A stretch of 64,000 nucleotides of DNA. Origin: Fontibacillus puldeungensis. Lineage in GTDB: Bacteria > Bacillota > Bacilli > Paenibacillales > Paenibacillaceae. Positions 25,602 through 35,250 of the stretch are shown piece by piece (within the stretch, counting starts at the first letter, position 1; each line of letters starts with the position of its first letter). The notes below the pieces were generated by a model. The model worked only from the letters and a program-made list of their open reading frames with translations. It had not been told where the DNA came from and ran no database searches. The DNA lies in assembly GCF_042678945.1 (NCBI RefSeq), contig NZ_JBHTLM010000025.1, positions 5,935-69,934 on the forward strand, in the 5' to 3' direction. The position numbers and the translations under genes were made by a program.

Positions 25602-27197
25602 TTATCCTACCTTCTCTCTGAACTCTGTCGGAGTCATACCGGTGTTTCGTTTGAAGAAGGTGGTAAAATAATTCGCATCCGCAAACCCGAGGCGGCTTGC
25701 GACCTCGAACAGCTTCATATCCGGATCGCACAGCAGCTCCTTGGCCTTCTGAAGTCGCGTTTCGGTGATGAATTCCTTGATCGTCCGCCCGCACTGTTTT
25801 TTGAAATAAGAGCAGAGATAAGTTTCGCTAAGCTTGACATGCTCCGAGATCGCGTGAATGCCAAAGCCTTTTTCGTGAAAATGCGCATGTGTATACTGAA
25901 TGATTTCCCGGAGCTTCTTTTTCCCGGTTTCCTCGGAATCCGACTCCGGGTCGAGTGAATCTACGGAGGATAGCAAATATTCCTCCAGCAGATCAAGGCT
26001 CGGCAGCCGATCAATTTCCTTCCAGATATAGCGCCGTTCCGCACTCTGTGAACGTTCGGCGAGATTGAGCTGGATAGCCGTTTCCATAATGGCCAGCAGC
26101 ATCTGGAAGAAGGTATCCTTCACCCGCACGATATCCGGGTCGAGCGCTGAACGGGCATGCTGAGTCCAGCGTCCGATCGAAGCCTTGACCTTTTCAATAT
26201 TCCCCGTTCGCAGGTCTTCCCGAAGATGGCGAATTTCCTCCCAATCGGTAACCAGGGGCACGCTGACCCGGGGAGCATCGGAAAAGATAGGCGAGGCCCC
26301 ACTGCCATAAAACTGAAGGCATGAGGCTTCAACCGCCTGCTGATAAGCCTCCGGGATATCCAGCAGCGCTTGAGCGGTTCCGCCAACGCCGACACGAATC
26401 TCGATGGTGGAGCTGACGATATTTTTTATTTCAGCCTGTATTCGTTCGATGGTTTCTCTGCCGTCTCTGTAAGAGCTTCCGAAATACCCGGGGAAAAGCA
26501 GCACGAGAAACTCTTTGGAGTCAAATCCAGCCAATACCTTCAGCGTTTGAAAGAAGGAGTGGCGGTTTATCATATCCAGAATGGTTTCCTGAACGGTTAC
26601 AGGATTATCCGGGTGATCCGGCGGAATCCAAAAGAGAGATACTGCCACTGCGGTGTAGGGCCCATGAATCGGCAGCAGAAAGGTATCCTCTTTTTGCAGC
26701 GCCTCCAAGGCATGACCGGCTGAAGGATTAGTAATCAGCTTGCGTACCATTTCCTGCCGGAGGATCGACAGGCTGCGGTCCAGATCCTGCTGGAGAAAAC
26801 CAACGGCCTGAAAGTTTTTTTTCTCTTCTTCACACAGCCGAACGGCTTCCTCAACCGTTTTTCGAACTTCATCCAAATTAATGGGCTTTTCAATATAGGA
26901 GAAGGCCTTGAGATGAATTGCCGACTTCAGATACTCTTTGTCCGAATACGCGCTAAGGAAAATGATTTTGCTGACGGAATCCTGCTTTCGATAAGCGGTT
27001 GCAAACTCAATGCCATTCATCTTCGGCATTCGGACATCGCACAGAATAATATCCGGATGTAATGCCGATGCGACATCCATGGCGGAAAGGCCGTTTTTTG
27101 CACACTCTACCTGCGAGATGCCGATTTCCTCCCAAGGCACGTATTTTTTTAACAGTTCACGGGTGCGGCTTTCGTCTTCAATGATAAGCAGTTTCAT
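25602..27197 (-). CDS. YesN-family response regulator (REC plus AraC helix-turn-helix)
   Basis: 531 residues. Receiver domain 1-120 with E7-D8-E9, the phosphoacceptor Asp54 (IILCDVRMPKMNG) and Lys in YIEKPINL. A middle region of about 270 residues is typical of YesN. The C-terminal 100 residues form two AraC-type helix-turn-helices (ISEHVKLSETYLCSYFKKQ; VASRLGFADANYFTTFFKR). It is the first gene of its operon, start ATG behind GGAGGGGGG. Probable targets are the importer-GH35 operon and perhaps the DUF5107 gene. Regulation by the adjacent kinase is the usual pattern; target sites are not identified. Confidence 0.92.
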   Translation of the reverse strand: MKLLIIEDESRTRELLKKYVPWEEIGISQVECAKNGLSAMDVASALHPDIILCDVRMPKMNGIEFATAYRKQDSVSKIIFLSAYSDKEYLKSAIHLKAFSYIEKPINLDEVRKTVEEAVRLCEEEKKNFQAVGFLQQDLDRSLSILRQEMVRKLITNPSAGHALEALQKEDTFLLPIHGPYTAVAVSLFWIPPDHPDNPVTVQETILDMINRHSFFQTLKVLAGFDSKEFLVLLFPGYFGSSYRDGRETIERIQAEIKNIVSSTIEIRVGVGGTAQALLDIPEAYQQAVEASCLQFYGSGASPIFSDAPRVSVPLVTDWEEIRHLREDLRTGNIEKVKASIGRWTQHARSALDPDIVRVKDTFFQMLLAIMETAIQLNLAERSQSAERRYIWKEIDRLPSLDLLEEYLLSSVDSLDPESDSEETGKKKLREIIQYTHAHFHEKGFGIHAISEHVKLSETYLCSYFKKQCGRTIKEFITETRLQKAKELLCDPDMKLFEVASRLGFADANYFTTFFKRNTGMTPTEFREKVG

Positions 27198-27450
27198 AAG
27201 TGGAGACCCCCCTCCAGAATTCCTCAGTCATGAACTATATCTATATTATAAGAATATAAATAAAAGCGCTTTCTCGAAAGAGAAGAAGCCTTTGATTTCT
27301 TTCGATTTTCTTTGATTTTCACATTATTGTACCATAGGCCAACCCGTTATTGGGGCAGGGTAAATTTTACAAAGAAAGGCTAAACAGCGCGATCCGTTGG
27401 AAAACACCTTCACGCGCTGTTTACATAAGTTGCATTAAGTTCGTACTGGA

Positions 27451-30400
27451 TTACGCCTTGATCATAGACATGTGGATGCGTGCCCCCATATGATTGGCAT
27501 CCATCTCCAGCACCGATTCCAGTTCCTTCTTCGCTTCATCCATTCGGCCAAGGCCAAGCAGTCCCAAACCTCTCATAAACCGGCAATGGATTCTGTTTCG
27601 TCTGCTGAGATCGTCTTCGAACACGAGAAAATCGGGAAGCGAAACTGCGAAATAGTCAAATTTTACCGTATCGTTCAAATGCTTTTCGGCATAATCAATG
27701 AGCTTGTTGAATCTGCGTTTTGCTTGCGAGTGCACGCCCAGCTTCATCCAAGCCAGCCCCTGGTAAAAAATCATTTCCGGCGGCTGATCATTGTAATACA
27801 TCGCGCTGGCCGGTTCCTCAAGACCCCGAGAGGCTTTTTCAAAGCATGTTTTGGCTTCCTCCCATTTTCCCATTCTTTCGTAGACAAGCCCCATATAATA
27901 GTGAATATGATTTTCCTGGGCGCCTTCCAGCTTGCCTTCTCCCAGATTTTCCGGATATACAAGGGCGGCCTGCAATTGGCGAATTGCTTCTTCGTTACGC
28001 CCTCCGGCCATATCAAGCTTGGCCATTTCCACATGCCCCAGCACGTGCTGGCCTGTCACCTTGCCTTCTCCGCCTTCCCACGGGTGGAAGTTGCGGCTCT
28101 CCAGTGCCCGAAGTGCTTCTTGAGGCCGTCCCAAAATGTTAAGGAGCGTAACATACTCCAGGTACAGGTCATCCCGCTTCTCTACCAACTCCTTATTGGT
28201 TTCCAGAGCAGCAAACCTTTTCTCCGGGGAATAGCCCAGTTTCTTGTATAGCTGATCGAGCTCGTAATAGACTCGAGCATCTGCCTTCCGCAGGGCGAAT
28301 GCGCGTTCCAGAGATTGCAAAGCCCGTTCCGAGTCGCCAAGCTTGTTATAGTAAGCGAGTGCCAAATTACGATGGACCGTCGGAAACTCGCTGTTGGCCT
28401 CGCGGGAAGCCTCCCATGCCAGAATGGCGTCATGGTGCCGCTTCTTGTCGTAATACCAGTTGCCCAAATAATAATTCGCCTTGTCATCCGAAGCATCTGT
28501 GCTGACCGCATGTTCCAGAGCTAACAGTTCGAACAAAGTATTCGGGAAGCACCGATCCGGCACCGATGCACATCCTGCCTTCCGGTGCTGCTCGGCAAGC
28601 TGCTTGTTATCGGCCAGATCGTGCAAGTACCCTAGTCCGTAATGAGCCATCGGGTAAGCCGCTGTCTGAGCATCCGGCACAATTTGGTTCAATACATGTA
28701 TAGCTTCATCAAAAAGACCAGCAAAGGCATAATCGGAAGCCAGGTTCAGATAATTGTGAACGTCTCCCCGCATCAAGCGATGCAATTCGCTGCGTGCTGC
28801 CTCGGCTCCTTCAAGATCGCCAGCTTCGGCCAGTATCAAAACGCGTTCGTAGCCGGCTCCAAAATCCGCGATATCGATCGACAATGTTTCCTGTACGTAT
28901 GCAGCAGCTTCAGCAAAACGTCCCAGTCTGCGCAGCAGCGCCGCTTTCAAGTGGCGAGCCTTGAAGTTATGGGCATTTCGCACGAGAGACCGCTCCGCAA
29001 GCTCCAAAGCCTCTCGCGCCGAGCCTTGGGCAGTGGCGATTTGCGCCAGTGTAAAATAACCGGCATCCTGCCAGGCTCCTGACCAGGTCGACTTATACAA
29101 GGCTGCGAACGCTTCTTGATTCCGTCCCTGCAGCTTCAAGGCCAATCCAAGCTGATAAAAAGCTTCCCCGTCGTACGGGTTCGTATTGCGCCAGGTCAGC
29201 GATTTCACCGCGGTGCGGAAATGTTGTTCTGCCTTAGAGAACTGCCCTCTCCGCAGCAGCAGCGTACCGTAAGCGATATTAATGCGAATATCGTTCTTGT
29301 CACGCTTAAGCCCCTCCAGGTAGTAGGCTTCCGGTTCGAAGGTAGCATGTCTGTACTGCTCCAGATGCAGCCCTGCCAAATAAAGCTGTTCGTTCGTTCG
29401 CAGTTCTTCCGGCTCGGGCAGCGGCTTGGCCGCCTCGGGAACTTCTTCAATCGATGGCGGAGCAGGCTTGTACGATACCAGCAGCCGTCCGTCAGCGCTT
29501 CGTATGGAAAGGATCAGGTCATGCGCCTCGTCGCCATCTTCCAGGGAGACAACGGACTCAAACGTCGATACCGGAGACAGCAACACGGTTTCCTTGATAT
29601 AAGTCGTCCGCTTCCCTTTCAGTTCAATGACCGCACCTTCAAGGTTTGCGGTCGCGTAAGCCTGAGCAACCGCCTTTCGTGTCAATTCGTCGATCTCCAG
29701 ATTGATTGCAGCGTCAATGGAAGCGTTCTTGACCACACCGATATTTTTGTAAGGCATGAAATATTGTGTGAAGGTTTTCTCCTCGTAAGGAGCCAACCAG
29801 GTGAAATCCGGCTGATTGTCCGTATAGACTCCGGTCATCAGTTCAATATAGGGTCCGTCTTCATCGGTCAGATTGCGATCCCATGCCTTGCCGAACTCGC
29901 CGTTCCCCCAGGTCCACTGCTTCTTGCCGGGCGAAACATGGTGGTTCGCCACATGCAGAAGGCCAGCCCCAACGCCGTGATCATACCCTCCGACAAAATT
30001 ATAATCGGACTTATAAGCCATGTAGGAGGTCGGCACAGGGATATTGCGATAGCGGGAAATGTCCACGCCGGCGGAGTAGTCGATTTTGTAATAGGTGCCC
30101 GTTGCTATGGGGAACCGGGATACGTCACGTTTTCCGTGATCGAAGACAGCCGTTACATCCGGCGGAAACACGGATTGCGTATGATCATTAACGGCAACCG
30201 CAGGATTCGCCCACCACAGGAAGGTTTGCGGCTCCGGCGTTCGGTTGTAGAGCCGTGCCGAGATTTCAAGATAGGCCTTGCCCGGATGCAAAGTAAAGCC
30301 CGCTGTCACCTTGGTGCCGTACATCCGGTCAATCTCGCTGATCCATACCGTCGCGCTTCCATCCTCATGCGCTTCGAGCTTGTATTCCACAGGCCCATAA

Positions 30401-30810
30401 GTGTTCGGACGGTGGTGCTGCGGCCAGTTGAATTCGATCCCCCCGGAAATCCACGGACCTGCCAACCCGACAAGAGCGGGCTTGATCACGCGATTGTAAT
30501 AGACAAAATCATACTGGTTCGTCTTATCGAGAGCACGGTAAATCCGGCCGCCAAGCTCCGGCATCATCTCGATCCGAATAAATTCATTCTCCAAAATGGC
30601 CAAGCGGTAATGCTGCGGCCGTTTCTCGTCTTCGATCCGGTCAATCACCGGATGGGGATAAACCTTGCCGGAGCTTCCCTGATACACCCGTTTCTCCAGA
30701 AACATAGGATTAGGGTCCGGCTCTCCAACACCGTATGTTGGGATGAAGACATCCTCCTCCCAAATTTGAACCTTCCGGGCGGATTTTTCCGTTCCTGAAT
30801 ACTGTGCCAC
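27451..30810 (-). CDS. DUF5107 domain protein with long TPR array
   Basis: 1119 residues. About residues 20-370 form a beta-rich domain of the DUF5107 type, related to galactose-mutarotase/glycoside-hydrolase supersandwich folds (MMPELGGRIYRALDK; WWANPAVAVND). From about 480 to the end are many tetratricopeptide repeats (for example EAFYQLGLALKLQGRNQEAF, HRNLALAYYNKLGDSERAL). There is no signal peptide, so it acts in the cytoplasm. Such genes recur in Bacillota glycan loci, but their biochemistry is unsettled; a sugar-processing or assembly role is plausible. GTG at 30810 is chosen: GGAGG lies seven bases before it. It is divergent from an AraC regulator and not cotranscribed with the two-component genes. 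Confidence 0.8.
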   Translation of the reverse strand: MAQYSGTEKSARKVQIWEEDVFIPTYGVGEPDPNPMFLEKRVYQGSSGKVYPHPVIDRIEDEKRPQHYRLAILENEFIRIEMMPELGGRIYRALDKTNQYDFVYYNRVIKPALVGLAGPWISGGIEFNWPQHHRPNTYGPVEYKLEAHEDGSATVWISEIDRMYGTKVTAGFTLHPGKAYLEISARLYNRTPEPQTFLWWANPAVAVNDHTQSVFPPDVTAVFDHGKRDVSRFPIATGTYYKIDYSAGVDISRYRNIPVPTSYMAYKSDYNFVGGYDHGVGAGLLHVANHHVSPGKKQWTWGNGEFGKAWDRNLTDEDGPYIELMTGVYTDNQPDFTWLAPYEEKTFTQYFMPYKNIGVVKNASIDAAINLEIDELTRKAVAQAYATANLEGAVIELKGKRTTYIKETVLLSPVSTFESVVSLEDGDEAHDLILSIRSADGRLLVSYKPAPPSIEEVPEAAKPLPEPEELRTNEQLYLAGLHLEQYRHATFEPEAYYLEGLKRDKNDIRINIAYGTLLLRRGQFSKAEQHFRTAVKSLTWRNTNPYDGEAFYQLGLALKLQGRNQEAFAALYKSTWSGAWQDAGYFTLAQIATAQGSAREALELAERSLVRNAHNFKARHLKAALLRRLGRFAEAAAYVQETLSIDIADFGAGYERVLILAEAGDLEGAEAARSELHRLMRGDVHNYLNLASDYAFAGLFDEAIHVLNQIVPDAQTAAYPMAHYGLGYLHDLADNKQLAEQHRKAGCASVPDRCFPNTLFELLALEHAVSTDASDDKANYYLGNWYYDKKRHHDAILAWEASREANSEFPTVHRNLALAYYNKLGDSERALQSLERAFALRKADARVYYELDQLYKKLGYSPEKRFAALETNKELVEKRDDLYLEYVTLLNILGRPQEALRALESRNFHPWEGGEGKVTGQHVLGHVEMAKLDMAGGRNEEAIRQLQAALVYPENLGEGKLEGAQENHIHYYMGLVYERMGKWEEAKTCFEKASRGLEEPASAMYYNDQPPEMIFYQGLAWMKLGVHSQAKRRFNKLIDYAEKHLNDTVKFDYFAVSLPDFLVFEDDLSRRNRIHCRFMRGLGLLGLGRMDEAKKELESVLEMDANHMGARIHMSMIKA

Positions 30811-30935
30811 ATGTACCCCTCCTTTTAATGATAGTCTTACTTTACTTCTATAACAGCCTTTCGCCAATTGACTTAATTCGGTTTATGATGGACAATATTC
30901 TTATCTTATTATTGAAAATTGGAGAGTGCTCTTTC

Positions 30936-31826
30936 ATGGAAATTCTGCAAAAAAAGCAAGAAGGATTCCCGGAAGAAAAACTGCTGGTGCTGCCGGATTA
31001 TTTGACAACCGAATTGTCTCAATACGAGTTGACCCGCGGGCTCTTTATCAGCGATATAGGCTATTTCCCTCATGCCAAATATCATTACCGGGACCGCCCC
31101 GATGGGTGTGATGCCCACATCCTGATTTACTGTGCGGAAGGTTCAGGGTGGGTGGAAAAAGAGGGGCGTCTCTCCCCCCTGGAGAAGCGGCAGCTCGCTA
31201 TCATTCCCGCCGGAATGCCCCACCGGTACGGTGCAGACGCCGATACTCCATGGAGTATCTACTGGTTCCACCTTCGCGGGGACCAGGTTCTATCCCATCT
31301 GCGGCTGTACGGACTCGAAAACGGTCCGGTACCTGTTCCGCTCGGTCTCGAAGCCCGCATTCTAGAGAGCTTTGAGCTTTGTTACAGCCTGCTTATGGAA
31401 AAGCCCTATTCCATGCCGGTCCAGGTTCATGTCTCCCAGACGATCGGTCAACTGCTTGGATCGATCGGCCTTGGAGCCGGGGGCTCCGCCCGTGATCGAA
31501 AACGAGAAAACGATCTGGGCCAGGCCATCCGTTATATGAACGACCACGTGCATACGAGTTTGACGCTGCAGGAGCTTGCCCGGCACACCGGGCTTTCCAG
31601 ACAGCATCTAATCTACATGTTCAAGCAGGAAACCGGCTTCCCGCCAATTGACTACTATTTGCGGCTGAAAATGCAAAGAGCCGGACAGCTCCTAAGTCTG
31701 TCCGGCTTGTCGGTCAAAGAAATCGCCGCATCTGTCGGCGTTTCCGATCCTTATTATTTTTCCAGAGTGTTTAAAAAGCTGATGGGAGTGTCCCCTACGG
31801 AGTATCGCAACATCCCCAAAGGGTGA
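30936..31826 (+). CDS. AraC-family transcriptional regulator
   Basis: About 296 residues. N-terminal cupin-like ligand domain (CDAHILIYCAEGSGWVEKEG; LAIIPAGMPHRYGADADTPW), then two helix-turn-helices in the last 100 residues (LQELARHTGLSRQHLIYMFKQ; VKEIAASVGVSDPYYFSRVF). The ATG at 30936, nine bases after GGAGAG, is preferred over an upstream in-frame ATG at 30804 that would add an unrelated hydrophobic stretch and overlap the divergent gene's start. It probably activates the divergent DUF5107 gene or the GH35 operon that converges on it. The ligand is likely a mono- or disaccharide. Confidence 0.88.
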   Translation: MEILQKKQEGFPEEKLLVLPDYLTTELSQYELTRGLFISDIGYFPHAKYHYRDRPDGCDAHILIYCAEGSGWVEKEGRLSPLEKRQLAIIPAGMPHRYGADADTPWSIYWFHLRGDQVLSHLRLYGLENGPVPVPLGLEARILESFELCYSLLMEKPYSMPVQVHVSQTIGQLLGSIGLGAGGSARDRKRENDLGQAIRYMNDHVHTSLTLQELARHTGLSRQHLIYMFKQETGFPPIDYYLRLKMQRAGQLLSLSGLSVKEIAASVGVSDPYYFSRVFKKLMGVSPTEYRNIPKG

Positions 31827-31838
31827 GGCCCCCTCCTT

Positions 31839-32792
31839 CTACTCTAAATCGAACCCGGCTTGAATCCCCCCGGTTCCCAGCGAAACCGAAAGCGACCATT
31901 CTATGGTCTGACCGGGTTTGATCACCGGAGCCGTTCCGTTGCCGATGGCACGATCAAGTCGATCATAGTAGCCAATCGATGGTTCCAGCGCAATAACGTT
32001 GCGGTCGTTGCCCATTCCTTCATCAACCCATATGCCGAGATAGGGAACCTTCTTCGGATCGGTACTCATACGGAGCCATTCGCCGCTATTCGCTCCGACC
32101 AGACCGCACCATCCTTCCTTATGGATGCCGGGAATGTAGTATTTTCGCCCATCCCCCGTCTGTGTTTCTCCGACCATGGACAGTTCTTTCCATGCGTAAT
32201 GCTTCCCTGTGACTTGCGTATTCCCTCCAAAAACACAGACCATTTCTTGAACGGTAGATGGCAGCACGATATGGGTCGGCTCCGAAACCCAAAACTGCGG
32301 ATGCGGTACCCAGATAAACGGCAGCGGCTCCGTGCCATGGTTAACGACGCAGTAGTCCATCTGAAGCTGATCTGTTGCTGGAAAGCTCAGCTTCCGCGTT
32401 AGCCGATAAGGTCCGGCCACTCCTTCTACCGAGCAAGAGACTTCCCTTTCGGTGAATTCGCAATCCCAGGATAACGGCCACACCTCCCCGTGATCGGGCA
32501 GCGAATGCCCTCCATAGCCGGGAGCTTCGCACGGATCAATGGTCGGGAACACCTCGTCCCATCCGCTCATATCCGCTTGACCAAAGGATGAACCATACTT
32601 GGGCTGAACAAGTTTTCTTCCGCCGGCATCCACCAGCCATTCTTTATCGGTTGGCTTATAGCAAAGCGAGACGATCTTGGCTCCAAGGCCAGGAATGATT
32701 TCCGCGCGAATATACTCCGTTTCCATGACAAACGATGACCAGTTTCGATACCGGGATGTCCCTATCTGTACAGCCAAACTGATCTCCTTCAT
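31839..32792 (-). CDS. Aldose epimerase-like protein (galactose mutarotase fold)
   Basis: 317 residues with the supersandwich fold of aldose 1-epimerases: EIIPGLGAKIVSLCYK near the N-terminus, LPDHGEVWPLSW with a His in the usual active-site region, and WVPHPQFWV. It may interconvert sugar anomers released by the GH35 enzyme or act on a related carbohydrate. It is the last gene of the importer-GH35 operon, six bases after that gene's stop, and converges on the AraC gene. Substrate assignment is inference from context. Confidence 0.75.
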   Translation of the reverse strand: MKEISLAVQIGTSRYRNWSSFVMETEYIRAEIIPGLGAKIVSLCYKPTDKEWLVDAGGRKLVQPKYGSSFGQADMSGWDEVFPTIDPCEAPGYGGHSLPDHGEVWPLSWDCEFTEREVSCSVEGVAGPYRLTRKLSFPATDQLQMDYCVVNHGTEPLPFIWVPHPQFWVSEPTHIVLPSTVQEMVCVFGGNTQVTGKHYAWKELSMVGETQTGDGRKYYIPGIHKEGWCGLVGANSGEWLRMSTDPKKVPYLGIWVDEGMGNDRNVIALEPSIGYYDRLDRAIGNGTAPVIKPGQTIEWSLSVSLGTGGIQAGFDLE

Positions 32793-32798
32793 GAGCGA

Positions 32799-35159
32799 TC
32801 AACCTCTGCTCAGAATAAGCTCATATACCGGCGCGATGGAGATATCCCCCAGCTCGGAAATCAGCTCCTTCGCGTTTTCACTCCAACCAGCCATCGTAGT
32901 GTTGCTGTTGATGGTGCTTCCTTTGCGAATCGGAGAAATGTACAGATACATCCCTTTCTCGATCAAACGTTCACTGAACTGTTTAAGTCCGATCTCCCAA
33001 GTGTTGTTGTTCGAGAAGTTATCGTTGATCAGCTCCCCGTCAATAAAGGCGTAGCCAATGTCTCCTTGATAGTTGATCCGCAATAAGGCTTCCTTCATGC
33101 CCTCAAAAGCATCCTTCGAAAATGAGAGCACGGCCCGATCCTTGCTTACCCGCTTGAGATCAAATCGAGCTGCACGGCGTGGTATGCGGAACCGGTAGGC
33201 CGTAAACAGCCCCTCCTGCGTCCGCTCCAGCAGTTCTCCTCCGCTGATAAGGGATAATCCGTCAACGCCAGGGAATATGCGGAAGCTGATTTCTTCGGTA
33301 TCCGTAGTCTCCAGCTTAATCTGGTTGCTATCTACGAGTAAACTTCCGTCGGTCAGGATGACACGCTTGCGACCTAAAATATCTTCCGTCCAAAAATTGA
33401 GGCTCTCTTCATCCGTAAGAGTGACCAGCTTCACGCAACGGCCGTCAGCTGCAGTCAAAGTGATCGGTCCCAAATCCCCAATGACAGGGCGAACAACAGT
33501 GACGTCCCCGACCTGGAACAGCTTCGCCGCTCCACTGTCCATACTCGCGAAAGACGAAGAAACAAATGCGTATTCAGGCGGCATACCTTTGGGTGAAACA
33601 AAGAAATAGTAGATGGTTCCATCTACTTCTATCCGGGTGATCGGCTGCGCCATCGCCAGTTTAAGCATGACGCCGTCCAGATCGAAGCAATAAGGCAGCA
33701 TCGCGTAGCCATCCTTGCCAAGCGTTAAAGCACCCTTTGCCGGAAAACGAATCTCCTCATGTTCAGTTACGACCGTCACGCCATCCTCAACCACCATGTC
33801 ATGGGTCTCGGCATGATCCTGATAGTTGTTCAGGAACAGAAGCCCCGAGCCTTCCGAAGCCCGGACCGCATAACGAAGCGTATCCGTGTCACTAGGATCC
33901 ATCGCAGAGGTGTCCCCCGGTAAAATCGTTTTCGTCAGGCACATCCATTTCTCAAATGTTTGGAAAAAATAGTGCTGCAGACGCGTCCGGTGATACGACT
34001 CACGCAATTGGCCAAACTCTCCGATACAAGCGTTAAAATCATACGAAATTTTCGGCGTTGCCAAATCGTTCAGGAACACGTCCCTTTTTCCCTTAGGGTT
34101 AGAGCCCCCATGGTACATGTAATAGCCGAGCAGATTGCAGCCTTCTGCTACCTTGATGCCCGTCATCGCCGGTACGCTGATATAAGGGAAGTCGAAACGA
34201 TATTTGTAAAAAGGTGTCATCCCGCCGCCCATCTCACAGCAGGCATACGGATAATCCTCGGGAGTATACGTCGGCTCAAAGTTGTAGCTCGTAGGAATGG
34301 CATTGTTATGCTTGTCGCGGTATATATATTCCGGTGTCGCCGGATGCTCGCGAACCCCTTGATATCTATCAACCTCGTAGTATATCCACGGCCAATGAGA
34401 ATACCCGCCCCACAGCGGCAGCATCTCGGCGGCGGGCGCGTTAGCTCCTCCCCAGCCCGTGCACGTATATAGAGGCGTTTCAATGCCGGCCTGAATCGCC
34501 ATTTCCTTAAGCTTCAGCAAGTGAGCTTCGCCATCTTCACCCTGGGTCATCCATTGGTTGCTGATCCCTGTAGTTAAAGCCCACTGCGCAGCGGAGTGGC
34601 CGTGCTCGTTCTCAATTTGCGTACCAATGATCGGTCCGCCTTGCTTATACAGCAGCCCTTGTACCTGCAGGCTAATTTGCTCATAGAGCGCCTTGACATA
34701 CTTCAAATATTCTTCGTTATTGGAGCGCACCTCGAAAGGACGGCCAAACAGCCAGTCCGGCAGCCCCCCGTTGCGCATTTCCCCATGATCAAATGGGCCG
34801 ATTCGGATAATCACGTACAATCCATGCTTCCCGCACAGTTCCACAAATCGGCGAAGATTCCGGCGCCCCCCCCATTCAAAGACACCTTGGATTTCTTCAT
34901 GAACATTCCAGAAAATATAGGTGCTGACAATGTTGATGCCGCCCATCTTGATTTTGATAATCTCGTCTTCCCATCGGTTCTCATCATAGCGGCTGTAATG
35001 AAATTCACCGCAAATGCCAAAAAAAGGCTCGCCGTTCTTTTGCATAAAATAATTCGTAAATCCTAAACGTTCGCCGGACGGGTTCTCTCCCTGCATATAT
35101 TTTTTCCCGTAGTCGATTGCTTTTCGGTCCTTGCTCGCATCGATGCGATAAACAGACAT
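32799..35159 (-). CDS. GH35 family beta-galactosidase
   Basis: 786 residues, cytoplasmic (no signal peptide). The GH35 signature GGPIIGTQIENEHG holds the acid/base Glu, preceded by the TIM-barrel segments GEFHYSRYDENRWEDEI and YVIIRIGPFDHGEMRNGG. The likely nucleophile Glu is in ACCEMGGGM. C-terminal beta domains follow. It should split terminal beta-galactose from imported oligosaccharides. The start ATG follows AGGAGGAGC. It lies between the binding protein gene and the mutarotase-like gene in the import operon, which makes galactan- or arabinogalactan-type oligosaccharides the best guess for the imported ligand. Confidence 0.88.
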   Translation of the reverse strand: MSVYRIDASKDRKAIDYGKKYMQGENPSGERLGFTNYFMQKNGEPFFGICGEFHYSRYDENRWEDEIIKIKMGGINIVSTYIFWNVHEEIQGVFEWGGRRNLRRFVELCGKHGLYVIIRIGPFDHGEMRNGGLPDWLFGRPFEVRSNNEEYLKYVKALYEQISLQVQGLLYKQGGPIIGTQIENEHGHSAAQWALTTGISNQWMTQGEDGEAHLLKLKEMAIQAGIETPLYTCTGWGGANAPAAEMLPLWGGYSHWPWIYYEVDRYQGVREHPATPEYIYRDKHNNAIPTSYNFEPTYTPEDYPYACCEMGGGMTPFYKYRFDFPYISVPAMTGIKVAEGCNLLGYYMYHGGSNPKGKRDVFLNDLATPKISYDFNACIGEFGQLRESYHRTRLQHYFFQTFEKWMCLTKTILPGDTSAMDPSDTDTLRYAVRASEGSGLLFLNNYQDHAETHDMVVEDGVTVVTEHEEIRFPAKGALTLGKDGYAMLPYCFDLDGVMLKLAMAQPITRIEVDGTIYYFFVSPKGMPPEYAFVSSSFASMDSGAAKLFQVGDVTVVRPVIGDLGPITLTAADGRCVKLVTLTDEESLNFWTEDILGRKRVILTDGSLLVDSNQIKLETTDTEEISFRIFPGVDGLSLISGGELLERTQEGLFTAYRFRIPRRAARFDLKRVSKDRAVLSFSKDAFEGMKEALLRINYQGDIGYAFIDGELINDNFSNNNTWEIGLKQFSERLIEKGMYLYISPIRKGSTINSNTTMAGWSENAKELISELGDISIAPVYELILSRG

Positions 35160-35250
35160 GATAAGCTCCTCCTGTACTCTTTACATATAGGAAAAGAGAG
35201 AACTCTCCCGCATTCGAGAGAGTCCCTCCAAAAATCGGCAGCACTTCAGC

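Noticed and set aside
27258..27275. Possible CcpA cre site (AAAAGCGCTTTC) upstream of the response regulator gene
   Set aside because: It matches the core palindrome but departs from the consensus at the outer TG/CA positions; too weak to list as a feature.
29116..30798. 560-codon plus-strand frame opposite the DUF5107-TPR gene
   Set aside because: Open only because of codon bias on the other strand; no domain, no start signal.
30804..30935. Longer AraC protein starting at 30804
   Set aside because: The extra 44 residues are hydrophobic, overlap the divergent gene's start codon, and no ribosome binding site precedes them.
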